NCBI GenBank assembly: GCA_949294665.1
Contig: CASFID010000061.1
Span: 1 to 64,000 of the forward strand
DNA length: 64,000 bases
From: an uncultured Eubacteriales bacterium
GTDB lineage: Bacteria; Bacillota; Clostridia; Lachnospirales; Lachnospiraceae
Direction of reading: 5' to 3'
A program made the translations under genes and the position numbers. The notes under the pieces were generated by a model, which saw only the letters and a list, made by a program, of their open reading frames with translations, ran no database searches and was not told the DNA's origin. Below, one piece after another: positions 50,307 to 58,785 of this stretch (position 1 is its first letter; each line of letters begins with the position of its first letter).

Positions 50307-52157
50307 CTATTTTTCCAGGTGGATCAGAAGATCGTCGAGCATCGCTTCAAAAAACAATCCGGCGGGCTGCTCGTTTTTTTCCTTTATGTCGATCAGTTCC
50401 ATAAGATCTTTATCTGATAAACACAATATCAGTTTCCCGCTTTCCCTGAGGCTGCCTCTTGCCGCCGCGAGAGCATTTTCATCCGCTCCGTTTCTCGATA
50501 TGATAAACGCTACCCTGCGTAAAGCTTTTTCATACAGATATTTCTCTGTTGTATATATTTCCTGTTGTGTGATCCTTTCGCTGTAATTTTTAAATTCAAA
50601 CACGATATATTTGGTATTAAAATAATGTTTGATCGTTTCAAAGAAATCCTGATCCACACCGTTTTTTATCTTACAGCAAAGGTCAAATCGGTACATACCG
50701 TTATCCGTCTTTTCCTGTGCATACCATAAAGTAAGATAATCCCCCAGTACATATTTCAAAATTTCAATGCAAACATTTTCATATTGCTGATATTCTTCAT
50801 GTCCGGGACGGATCTGACGGAGTTTTTCCTTCAGATCGACTATTCCGTGTTTTTCTTCCGTTTCAGCAAACAGATCCGGCCTTGGCTTCTCCGCTTTCAT
50901 ATCTTCCGTCGGGAAATTCAAAAGGGCAATAAATTCATTTCTGATCTCCGGAAATTCCTCGAACATCCATATGAGATTTTTTACATCCCATATAAAAATA
51001 TTATATTGCTCCTCACATATGTATTTTATTTCATCAGAAACAGTGTTGGCCACTGCCAGGATGATCTTTCTGTCTCCTGTCGGGATATTTTTCGCCAACC
51101 GCTGACATACGCGCAGGATATTATCTCCGGCCACGGAATTACTGTTATAAAATTTCAGGTTGAAATAATATACAACGCCGTGGTAAATATACTCATAATC
51201 CCATCTTCCGTCCTGACCGGTTTTCGGTTCTCTTTTCTTTCCTGTTTTTTTATCCAGATACATGGCGAAAATCCGTTCAAATTTGGCCCCGTTTTGTTCC
51301 TGCATTCTTTTGAGCGGAGTCTGCATCAGATTATTTTTAAGCTGATATGCTATTCTTTGGATCACCTGTACATTCGGTGTATATGCCAGCATCCGGTAAA
51401 GCTTTGTCTTATTTTTTGATGTACCAAGGTTAAATTCTTCTGGAATACCCTTTAGTTTTGCCATTTCACAAGGCGTCAGCTTATGGATTTTTCCGTCGAT
51501 CCTTACCAATGGCATTTTGATCAGATTCCAATCCGCATATGGCCGCTCGATATATCTGTCTTTTCTCCAGCAAAGAAAGCAGTCGTCATCTGTTTTTTCC
51601 TCTATTTGCTCATAATTGATCTTATAATACTCTTCTTCAACCGTTTCTCCTCCGAACAGTTTCCGGATTGACAGGCTATAACCGATGTCCGGATTGTCCG
51701 GAAACTTTATATAGGAAATGTCATTCCGATACCCGAGCAGATAAAGCCGTTCCTCATTTACAGGCAAACCGGTCATTTTCCCGCTATTGATGACTTTATA
51801 CTCGTAGAAATAACCCAGCATCTGAAAATCATTCAGCGTCTTTATAAAAGCAGGATTCTTATGCATACCTTTCTGCATGACCAGGCAAAAAGCTTTCGGA
51901 CGTTTGGATTCGATCATCCTGCACACTGCCGTAAAATAATCGTAAGTTATCTCTCGTCTTTTATCCTGCGGTCTGTCGGCATGACAGAGAGGCGGCATCT
52001 CGATCAGATTTACCGCGATCACGTCGGAATCCGGTATATTTTCCGGAGCCTTTACATACTTATCAAAAACAACTGTCACATTAAACCCCGCTTCTTTAAA
52101 ACCGAGCGCCATACCTCCGAACCCAGGATCAATAACTGCAACTTTAACCGCCATCAT
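50307..52157 (-). CDS. Degenerate C5-methyltransferase fold fused to nuclease-like domains (putative defence protein)
   Basis: 616 residues. The first 275 follow the order of DNA cytosine methyltransferases: AdoMet-type loop VIDPGFGGMALGFKEAGF (8-25), PPLC (55-58) where PPC is expected, LGYFYEYKVINSGKMTGLP (114-132) with LYLLGYRND, TPCEMAKLKGIPEEF (228-242), and a motif X-like segment (253-273). The ENV Glu motif is replaced (91-95) and the Q-x-R-x-R motif is lost, so methylation is doubtful. Residues about 293-413 look like a decayed PD-(D/E)xK fold (FNLKFY). Residues about 455-590 have a convincing one: Asp492 with Glu521-x-Lys523 (VFEFKNY). AAAGG precedes the ATG. A modification-fold reader joined to a nuclease suggests phage or plasmid restriction. 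Confidence 0.7.
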   Translation of the reverse strand: MMAVKVAVIDPGFGGMALGFKEAGFNVTVVFDKYVKAPENIPDSDVIAVNLIEMPPLCHADRPQDKRREITYDYFTAVCRMIESKRPKAFCLVMQKGMHKNPAFIKTLNDFQMLGYFYEYKVINSGKMTGLPVNEERLYLLGYRNDISYIKFPDNPDIGYSLSIRKLFGGETVEEEYYKINYEQIEEKTDDDCFLCWRKDRYIERPYADWNLIKMPLVRIDGKIHKLTPCEMAKLKGIPEEFNLGTSKNKTKLYRMLAYTPNVQVIQRIAYQLKNNLMQTPLKRMQEQNGAKFERIFAMYLDKKTGKKREPKTGQDGRWDYEYIYHGVVYYFNLKFYNSNSVAGDNILRVCQRLAKNIPTGDRKIILAVANTVSDEIKYICEEQYNIFIWDVKNLIWMFEEFPEIRNEFIALLNFPTEDMKAEKPRPDLFAETEEKHGIVDLKEKLRQIRPGHEEYQQYENVCIEILKYVLGDYLTLWYAQEKTDNGMYRFDLCCKIKNGVDQDFFETIKHYFNTKYIVFEFKNYSERITQQEIYTTEKYLYEKALRRVAFIISRNGADENALAAARGSLRESGKLILCLSDKDLMELIDIKEKNEQPAGLFFEAMLDDLLIHLEK

Positions 52158-52169
52158 ATTTTCCTTTCT

Positions 52170-54830
52170 TTATCCAGACAATTCATTTATAATGCTTTCA
52201 CGTATCATCTTCCGCGCCGGCAGTAATACTGCAATGACCGCAATAAGAATATTCAGGAGCATCAGTCCGCACCAGACCGCGCCAGGTATCCCGGCCTGAA
52301 TATGCAGAAACTGCACGATATGAACCATATAATAATCTATCACTCTGCGAAGTACAAGATGATAGAGGAAAAAGATTACTGCATCTGCCAGCAAACCACA
52401 GGTAATCCCCGTCTGCAGGATCATCCTGTAAAAACCGCTGTCTGTGATACCCATGGCGCGCATAATGCCATATTCTCTTCTTCGGGCAAGGATCGTATAG
52501 TTCATGCTGTTCATAATATGAAACAGACTAATAAGAAGCAAAATGACCGCAATACCGGAGAAGAAAGCCTGCTGCTGAGACAGATAATTTTTCTGTGTCT
52601 CAATTGCCGTGGTATAGTCCTGCAGCACAGCTTTGGGTACATCACGGATCACCTGCAGCAACTGAGCGCTTACCTGCTCTGTATCTGCGCCCTGTACCGG
52701 AGATGCATTGATAAAGCTGTAATCTGTCAGTCCGAAATTTTCTGTCATCTGATCATTTGTCATGATCACGCTCTGCGCATTGTTCCACGGCTCTACATTT
52801 AAAAAGCCTTCTTCCTGCGCCAGCGGTCTGCTTACGATCGCAGCGATCTTAAATTCTTTTTCGATATAATTTTCCTGTCCGCTCTGAAATTTCAGCAGAT
52901 CGTCCGTATAGTTTTCCTGTCTTGGAACTCGCAGTGTGATCGTATCTCCCGGTTTCTTACCATAAAAATAGTAATTTCCCTGTCCGTCCATATTTGCGGC
53001 TACTACGACCTGATTGCCGGATTTTATTTCAGACGGACGTATCTCACCCTCCAGTACGAAATCTTTAAGCTGTTTTAACAGTTCGTCGTCATATCCATAG
53101 ACGTCGTACTTGACTGCGTATGTCCCGTCCTCGTGTTGAACGCAGATCCCTCCATATCTCCGGTCAAAATAGGCGTCGCCGTTTTGATATTCAAAATATC
53201 TGTCCCAACTCTCATCGGCCAGAAATTCGTCTTCTGTAAGTTTTAACTCCCCCATAGTGTATTTCGTAGCGTATACGTCGTCAGTCTCCGGCATATCCTT
53301 TATTTTATCCGCCACAGTCTCCGGAATCGTATCATCTAATGAAGTGGATCTTAAAGAAATCCGATATTCAGAACCTAGTCCGTCATCTGACTTCATGGAA
53401 AGTTCTGCATGTACCTTTAGATTTTCCACCATGTAGGTCGTACATAAAAAGATGCAGCCTCCGATCGAGAGTGAAAGAAGTATACCGATCACTTTCTTTT
53501 TATTAGAGAACATAAATTTTCTTACTACGATCCCTGCCATATTGACCGGATGAACGGCATATATTTTTCTTCTTTTTGTATGGGAGACATCGCCGTCCAT
53601 AACTTCCCTGAGGGACTGCTTTCTCAGTGAGCGGACTACAAGAAATCCTACGACTGCCAGTGCGGTCAGTAAAAACAGGAATCCTGCTGTCATCGCCTCC
53701 CATGAAATGTAGAAGCCCGCCGACTCAGAACCTTTTGCTAATGTCTGGTCCACAGCAGTCAGTCCTGTCTCTGCCGCACCTGTTCCATTTCCGCCAAATA
53801 CACCCCGAAGCCTCTGATATAACAGACTTAACACCCCATTTCCGAGCAGACACCCCAGAGGATACCCCAAAAGAAACAGCATCCAAAGTTCCAGGACCAG
53901 CGTCCCTCCGATCTGACGTTCGCTGACTCCCAGCGTCTGCAGGATTCCGTATTCTGAAGTCCTTTTTGCTGCGGAAATATTAAAGACACTATATACGATA
54001 AAAAGACTGAAAAGGCACAACAGAAAGATCATCCCATTGTAAGCCAGATTGTAATCGCTCTGTAATTTCAGGATAATATAGGTAAAATTCCCATCCTCCT
54101 CTGTCAGACCAAATTTTATAATATCCCAGATACGATCCGGTTCTTCTCCTCCAAGATACTGGATGACTTCATCATTTCCCTCTACGGAATCGGAAGAAAT
54201 GTGGTATCGCCTTTGAAAAGCGTCCAGTTGCTTATACAGCTTTTCATCTTCATCAAAGCTGAGGTATAAAAAAGTCTGACTGCCGCTTCCCGCGAAAGAG
54301 TCGCTGACAAAGATTTCCATCTCGCTGGCGCTGGCAGCCCACTCGCTTTCCAGTATTCCCGTCACGATATATTCTCTCTCATCAATACAAAGTGGATCTC
54401 CCGGACCTCCGGAAAATCCCAGATTGCTCAGTACAAATCGGTCTGCTGCGATTTCATTCTCTCTTTGGGGATAAGTTCCCTCTGTCAGATTTCTGTGCGC
54501 CATCTGACGGTACGCATCATCTGCGCAAATAAAATAAATCACAAAAGGTTCCGCCACTGCGTCCCGGATTTCCATCTTCCCGCATTTTTCCAGAACATAA
54601 CCGTCTCCCTTCTCCCCACTTTGTACAGACTGAAAGGTCTCCCGGTCTGTTTCTGCAAAATACTGCCAGTCTCCGTAGATCGTCTTACTGTTTGCCAGGT
54701 CGCTTTTCTGACTGCTGTAAATAAGGGAACTGATCCCGAAAAGCAGCGCTGCCGTTAATACAATACCTGCAAAAATGGCCAATGTCTGATTCTTATAATA
54801 TCTCATATATTTCCAGGCGAGCTTTAACAT
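52170..54830 (-). CDS. FtsX-domain ABC transporter permease
   Basis: An 886-residue membrane protein: one N-terminal membrane segment, a large outside domain (about 40-255), three segments (about 263-397), another near 440-460, a second outside domain (about 465-735), and three final segments. Two FtsX blocks carry the marks KRTSEYGILQTLGVSERQIGG and RRREYGIMRAMGITDSGFY. This is the layout of peptide-resistance or lipoprotein-type (LolCE/MacB-like) transporters rather than classic ten-segment BceB. It overlaps its ATPase gene by 7 nt and belongs to the two-component module upstream. Confidence 0.88.
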   Translation of the reverse strand: MLKLAWKYMRYYKNQTLAIFAGIVLTAALLFGISSLIYSSQKSDLANSKTIYGDWQYFAETDRETFQSVQSGEKGDGYVLEKCGKMEIRDAVAEPFVIYFICADDAYRQMAHRNLTEGTYPQRENEIAADRFVLSNLGFSGGPGDPLCIDEREYIVTGILESEWAASASEMEIFVSDSFAGSGSQTFLYLSFDEDEKLYKQLDAFQRRYHISSDSVEGNDEVIQYLGGEEPDRIWDIIKFGLTEEDGNFTYIILKLQSDYNLAYNGMIFLLCLFSLFIVYSVFNISAAKRTSEYGILQTLGVSERQIGGTLVLELWMLFLLGYPLGCLLGNGVLSLLYQRLRGVFGGNGTGAAETGLTAVDQTLAKGSESAGFYISWEAMTAGFLFLLTALAVVGFLVVRSLRKQSLREVMDGDVSHTKRRKIYAVHPVNMAGIVVRKFMFSNKKKVIGILLSLSIGGCIFLCTTYMVENLKVHAELSMKSDDGLGSEYRISLRSTSLDDTIPETVADKIKDMPETDDVYATKYTMGELKLTEDEFLADESWDRYFEYQNGDAYFDRRYGGICVQHEDGTYAVKYDVYGYDDELLKQLKDFVLEGEIRPSEIKSGNQVVVAANMDGQGNYYFYGKKPGDTITLRVPRQENYTDDLLKFQSGQENYIEKEFKIAAIVSRPLAQEEGFLNVEPWNNAQSVIMTNDQMTENFGLTDYSFINASPVQGADTEQVSAQLLQVIRDVPKAVLQDYTTAIETQKNYLSQQQAFFSGIAVILLLISLFHIMNSMNYTILARRREYGIMRAMGITDSGFYRMILQTGITCGLLADAVIFFLYHLVLRRVIDYYMVHIVQFLHIQAGIPGAVWCGLMLLNILIAVIAVLLPARKMIRESIINELSG

Positions 54831-55534
54831 CTCTCATCACCGCCCTTTCCCGGAAATACAGATTTCCCCATAGTAATGCGTCCATCCTCAATATGAATGA
54901 CTCTGTCGCATGTCTGCGCGATCGCCTCATTATGCGTTACCATAAGGATCGTCTGCCGATATTTTCTGCCGCTTGTTTTTAGCAGCCCCATAACCTCGAT
55001 CGTTGTAGCGGAATCCAGATTTCCCGTGGGCTCGTCACAGAGAAGCAGCGCCGGCTTATGGACAAGAGCCCGCGCGATAGCCACTCTCTGCTGCTGTCCG
55101 CCCGACAGCTCATGCGGATATTTCTTTCGTTTCTCCCATATGCCAAGTTCCCGCAAAAGTTCTTCGATATATTTCCGGTTCAGGTGCCTTCCCCTGTCAA
55201 AGGTCAGAGGGAGAGCTACATTGTCGTATACATTCAACACAGGCATTAAGCTGTAATTCTGAAATACGAACCCGATATTTCTTCTGCGAAAGATCGTCAG
55301 TTCCTTTCTTGACAGAGAACCGATTTCTTTGTTTTTAATAAAAATGTTCCCCCGTGTCGGGTTATCCAGACCGCCGATCAAATTCAGCAGCGTAGATTTT
55401 CCGGATCCCGACGTGCCTACAATAGCTGCAAATTCTCCTTCTTCGACTTGAAAATTAATATTTCGCAGTGCTTTTACCTGATTTTCCTTTTCCCCGTAAA
55501 TCTTTTCAATATTCTGCAGTTCTAATATCTTCAT
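54824..55534 (-). CDS. ABC transporter ATPase (BceA/LolD/MacB-type)
   Basis: A 236-residue ATPase with Walker A GTSGSGKSTLLNL, Q-loop FVFQNYSLMP, signature ELSGGQQQRVAIARA, Walker B ALLLCDEPTGNLDSATT and switch His VTHNEAI. The sequence QVEEGEFAAIVG and LDNPTRGNIFIKN place it in the MacB/LolD/BceA group that partners FtsX permeases. AAGGAGCG precedes the ATG. A perfect Bce-type box and a TATACT -10 lie just upstream, so expression probably depends on the response regulator. Confidence 0.92.
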   Translation of the reverse strand: MKILELQNIEKIYGEKENQVKALRNINFQVEEGEFAAIVGTSGSGKSTLLNLIGGLDNPTRGNIFIKNKEIGSLSRKELTIFRRRNIGFVFQNYSLMPVLNVYDNVALPLTFDRGRHLNRKYIEELLRELGIWEKRKKYPHELSGGQQQRVAIARALVHKPALLLCDEPTGNLDSATTIEVMGLLKTSGRKYRQTILMVTHNEAIAQTCDRVIHIEDGRITMGKSVFPGKGGDERC

Positions 55535-55563
55535 CTGTCCTCGCTCCTTATCTTGATGCTGAC

Positions 55564-55569
55564 AGTATA
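55564..55569 (-). promoter_or_regulatory. -10 box of the ABC transporter genes
   Basis: TATACT on the minus strand, about 30 nt before the ATPase gene. The -35 region is poor, as expected for a promoter activated from the box at 55610-55629. Confidence 0.5.
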
Positions 55570-55605
55570 TCTGACGCGTCTTGCAGTTTCTTTACAATGG
55601 AGCGA

Positions 55606-56511
55606 TTAATTCTTACAGTTTTGTAAGAACACAGAAAAACAACTGCCCTTTCCATATTCAGAAACGGCCGTTATGTATCCCTTTTCTTTTTCCAGGATCA
55701 GATCAGACAGATACAGTCCGATGCCTGAGCCCTCCAGGTTTTCCACTTCCGGACTGCGGTAAAAGCGTTTGAAAATATCTGTTAATTCTTCCTGCCGGAC
55801 GCCTCTTCCGTTATCCGAAATCCTGATTTCTGTATATAATTCGTAAGGATGAACGCTGATAGAAACAACGCCTCCCTTTTCCGTATATTTAATGGCATTT
55901 TCCAGCAGATTCACGAACACTTCTGCCGTCCACTTCCGGTTATGAAAAATCCGGCAGTCTGCAAAAGATTCCACGGCCAGATGGATTTCTTTCTTTTCCA
56001 GTTTTCCGTAAACAGTATCTACCGCATCCAAAATAGTCTGTCTGATCCCAATCTCATTTATCTCAAAGCCTTCAATATTCTGTTCCAGTTTCACCATCTT
56101 GGACAGCGACTCTACGATCCAGTTCAGCTTATCGATCTGCCGCTGCATTTTGTCGGCAAACTCCGCCCTGCGTTCCGATGATACATCTTCTTTTCCAAGA
56201 ATTTCTCCATACAGAGAGAGATTTGCAAGCGGTGTTTTCAGTTGGTGGGACATGTTCGATACAAGGCTCTTAACCTGATCTTTCTCCTCTTCCGCCTTCC
56301 GGACATGACTGCCAAGTACATCCTGGATCTGTCTGATCTTACTTACCAGTGCAGAAAACTCCCCCTCTTTCACATCAGAATCCACGATCTCCTCCCGGCT
56401 CAGTACATGATCCAGCAAACGGTCGATCTTACGATATGTCTGCCGTTTTTGATACACACTATACACGATCACCATACACAGCAGAATGATCAACACGATT
56501 TGTATCCACAT
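55606..56511 (-). CDS. Sensor histidine kinase
   Basis: A 301-residue kinase with a single N-terminal hydrophobic stretch (about 2-20) and almost no outside part, so it likely senses through the partner ABC transporter. The H-box is NMSHQLKTPLANL, the N-box VNLLENAIKYTEKG, and the ATP lid is ISDNGRGV with GSGIGLYLSDLI. The start is ATG 56511 behind GGAAGGAAG, 1 nt after the response-regulator stop. It should phosphorylate the regulator encoded upstream. Confidence 0.92.
   Translation of the reverse strand: MWIQIVLIILLCMVIVYSVYQKRQTYRKIDRLLDHVLSREEIVDSDVKEGEFSALVSKIRQIQDVLGSHVRKAEEEKDQVKSLVSNMSHQLKTPLANLSLYGEILGKEDVSSERRAEFADKMQRQIDKLNWIVESLSKMVKLEQNIEGFEINEIGIRQTILDAVDTVYGKLEKKEIHLAVESFADCRIFHNRKWTAEVFVNLLENAIKYTEKGGVVSISVHPYELYTEIRISDNGRGVRQEELTDIFKRFYRSPEVENLEGSGIGLYLSDLILEKEKGYITAVSEYGKGSCFSVFLQNCKN
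55610..55629 (-). promoter_or_regulatory. BceR-type response regulator box
   Basis: A perfect 8-bp palindrome with a 4-nt spacer that contains TTACA-N4-TGTAA, matching the TNACA-N4-TGTAA consensus known for BceR-like regulators. It covers the last codons of the histidine kinase gene and lies about 18 bp upstream of the expected -35 region of the ABC genes. Confidence 0.7.
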
Positions 56512-56512
56512 T

Positions 56513-57190
56513 TCAGTCTTCCTTCCAGATGTATCCGATCCCATGTACTGTTCTGATCCACTGAGGATGCGACGGATCGTCTTCCACTTTCGTCCGTAAT
56601 CTGCTGATATTTACAGACACTGTATTATTATCCACAAACTTTCCGTCACTGTCCCAGATTTTTTCTAAGATCTGATCTTTTGAAAGAATATGGTTCCTGT
56701 TTTCTATCAGATACAAAAGGAGACGATACTCCAGCTTGCTTAAAGATATCTCTTCTCCCCTTTTATACACCTTACAGGTATTCTGGTCTATCACAACAGA
56801 TCCGGAAATAATCTTTTCTGATTTTGTATTTTCCTGCAGGATCCTTTTCATCCTCGCTTTCAATACACCGAGTGAAAATGGTTTGGACAGATAGTCATTT
56901 ACTCCCATTTCCAGTGCTTTTATCTCATCCATCTCCGTATCCCGTGCCGTCAGCATGATGATCGGTATATTGCTGAAACCACGTACTTCTTTACAGAGTT
57001 CAAAACCTGTACCGTCAGGGAGATTGCAGTCCAGGAGAACAATATCATACATGTTTTTCTCTATTTCTTTCAGGCCGTCTTTTTTCGTTCCCACATCCAG
57101 GACTTCATATCCGTCGCCCAGAAAAGAAAAAGACAGGCCTTCTCTTAAGTCCGTATCATCTTCAATGATCAGTATTCTGTTTTTCTTCAT
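56513..57190 (-). CDS. OmpR-family response regulator
   Basis: A 225-residue regulator. The receiver domain has the acidic pair in IIEDDTDLREG, the phospho-acceptor Asp in IVLLDCNLPDG, Thr in MLTARDTEMDE and Lys in YLSKPFSLG. The C-terminal winged helix has ISLSKLEYRLLLYLIENRN and ISRLRTKVEDDPSHPQWIRTVHGIGYIW. ATG 57190 is set by GAAGGAA; a TTG six codons upstream overlaps it. The target is probably the TTACA-N4-TGTAA box before the ABC genes. Confidence 0.93.
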   Translation of the reverse strand: MKKNRILIIEDDTDLREGLSFSFLGDGYEVLDVGTKKDGLKEIEKNMYDIVLLDCNLPDGTGFELCKEVRGFSNIPIIMLTARDTEMDEIKALEMGVNDYLSKPFSLGVLKARMKRILQENTKSEKIISGSVVIDQNTCKVYKRGEEISLSKLEYRLLLYLIENRNHILSKDQILEKIWDSDGKFVDNNTVSVNISRLRTKVEDDPSHPQWIRTVHGIGYIWKED

Positions 57191-57295
57191 CACATAATTC
57201 CTTCTCAAGTTTGATCCTTATGGCAATCTCTTTTGGAGGGGAGAGGAAACATTGCCGCTGAAGATACCGGAGAAATATGTAAAAAACAGCAGCTG

Positions 57296-57823
57296 TCAGA
57301 TCCCTTCCGGATACTCAACCCCATCCGGCAGCGGATCCCACTCATTAAGTCCGAGGCGCTGCTTGAACATTGCCTGCTCCAGCGTCAGGCGCGGTTCGTC
57401 CTCTGACAGATATTCCATCAGTTCGTCAATTCCTTCTCTCGTCACATTATTCACCATGAAAATGCGTTCGCAGCCCGCATTGATCAGCCACTGTCTGACC
57501 ATCGGGATATTAGCGTAGGGAGAATCGATCTTCGTGATAATGCCGATCAGAGGGCGCTGGATGAATGCACGGCTGCTGTCCCCGAAAAGGTTGAATGGCT
57601 CGTCCGCAGCCTGGACGATAGCCACTACGTCCGCTTCAAAAGAAAAGCATGCCAGTCCCACGCTGAAGCGTTTTGACTCTGCATACTCTCCCGGAGAATC
57701 GATCGTGTCATCTTCTGTATTCGTATACTGTGTTTTAATGTAATGGAGTTCTTCGCCTTTGAGCGCCTGTGTCAGGGAAGTCTTTCCCGCTTCGCTCCGG
57801 CCCATAAGAAACATTTTTCTCAT
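57296..57823 (-). CDS. eutP: EutP/PduV-like GTPase-fold protein of microcompartment loci
   Basis: A 175-residue P-loop protein with Walker A GRSEAGKTSLTQAL, switch-like TEDDTIDSPGEYAE and the base-recognition motif GIITKIDSPYAN. EutP/PduV proteins accompany ethanolamine and propanediol microcompartments and have been linked to acetate kinase activity or to movement along filaments. AAGGTGAG sets the start at 57823. It is followed by no enzyme gene; upstream are two shell genes. The three genes form a small separate locus. Confidence 0.88.
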   Translation of the reverse strand: MRKMFLMGRSEAGKTSLTQALKGEELHYIKTQYTNTEDDTIDSPGEYAESKRFSVGLACFSFEADVVAIVQAADEPFNLFGDSSRAFIQRPLIGIITKIDSPYANIPMVRQWLINAGCERIFMVNNVTREGIDELMEYLSEDEPRLTLEQAMFKQRLGLNEWDPLPDGVEYPEGI

Positions 57824-57883
57824 TCTCTCACCTTGCCTGTCTCTGTCCTGTTGCGAATATTTATACCTTATGAAATACTCCAA

Positions 57884-58312
57884 CTAGCTTCTGTGGATCT
57901 CACACGTCTGAAATCCGAGCACCTCGTCGAAAAATCTGACGACGCTCTCCACCGCAGTCTGTACCTCCGCCAGTCTGCCCGTAATGATCAGAGATCCGCA
58001 GAAGCGGTCCATAAAGCCAATCTCCACATTCGCGCTTTTTACCGCGGTATCCGCCGCCACCACAACCGACTCCCACGGCGTAAACCGGAGAAGACCGATG
58101 GACTCGCCTGTATGGTCCTCTCCTTCGTGAACACCGATGTGGAGAGCAAGGTTCTGGTAGATCCTGGTGTCAGAAGGGCTGATGACATGCGCCATGCATA
58201 CCTCTTTTCCCGGTACGCGCACCCGTGTCATACGCAGTTTTTTCCCTTTGAGATGTTCATAATCATCGTGGAACAGCTTTTCCAGCAGTTCCTCTTTCGT
58301 CATTCGAGCCAT
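57884..58312 (-). CDS. eutS: EutS/PduU-type microcompartment shell protein 1
   Basis: A 142-residue shell protein of the circularly permuted BMC class. After a longer than usual N-terminus (MTKEELLEKLFHDDYEHLKGK), it has RVPGKEVCMAHVISPSD and VVAADTAVKSANVEIGFMDRFCGSLIITGRLAEVQTAVE, the hallmark of EutS/PduU hexamers whose N-terminal barrel plugs the pore. AGGAAGTG precedes the ATG. It follows the second shell gene by 11 nt. Confidence 0.9.
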   Translation of the reverse strand: MARMTKEELLEKLFHDDYEHLKGKKLRMTRVRVPGKEVCMAHVISPSDTRIYQNLALHIGVHEGEDHTGESIGLLRFTPWESVVVAADTAVKSANVEIGFMDRFCGSLIITGRLAEVQTAVESVVRFFDEVLGFQTCEIHRS

Positions 58313-58323
58313 GGACGCACTTC

Positions 58324-58689
58324 CTATCTCTTTGTGATCTTGCAGACAACATATCCCAGCGAATCGCGGAAATACTCCACGATCTCTGTCAGAGCCGCCG
58401 TGACATCCGAAATCTCACCCGTAATGATGAGCGTGCCCGTAAAACGATCCGCAAATCCAAGGTAAACATTTCCGCTCTTGACCGCAATATCAGATGCGAT
58501 CACAGCAGATTCCGGCGGCGTCATGTTCATGATCCCGATCGCCGATGACCGGTAATCAACCTGTGGGTTCAGTCCCAGTTTCTGATATATGATCGGAGAC
58601 GGTCCGCCCATCACATGTGCAAACGTGATCTCCTTTCCTGCTACAGTCTCCTGTACGATCCTTATCTGTTCGCCGTGATCATTTGCCAT
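58324..58689 (-). CDS. pduU: EutS/PduU-type microcompartment shell protein 2
   Basis: A 121-residue shell protein of normal EutS/PduU length: TVAGKEITFAHVMGGPSP, ESAVIASDIAVKSGNVYLGFADRFTGTLIITGEISDV. It is clearly related to the next gene but diverged, so the locus can make two permuted hexamers. It starts about 95 nt after leuS. There is no ordinary BMC-H, BMC-P or signature enzyme here, so it must add to a shell encoded elsewhere. Confidence 0.9.
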   Translation of the reverse strand: MANDHGEQIRIVQETVAGKEITFAHVMGGPSPIIYQKLGLNPQVDYRSSAIGIMNMTPPESAVIASDIAVKSGNVYLGFADRFTGTLIITGEISDVTAALTEIVEYFRDSLGYVVCKITKR

Positions 58690-58785
58690 TTGTCTATTCC
58701 TCTCTCTCCTGGTATAGCTGCTTTACCAAAATGCAGTATTATCCACTGAAAATGATACGATCTGTTCCTGTGATTTCTTTGAGAA

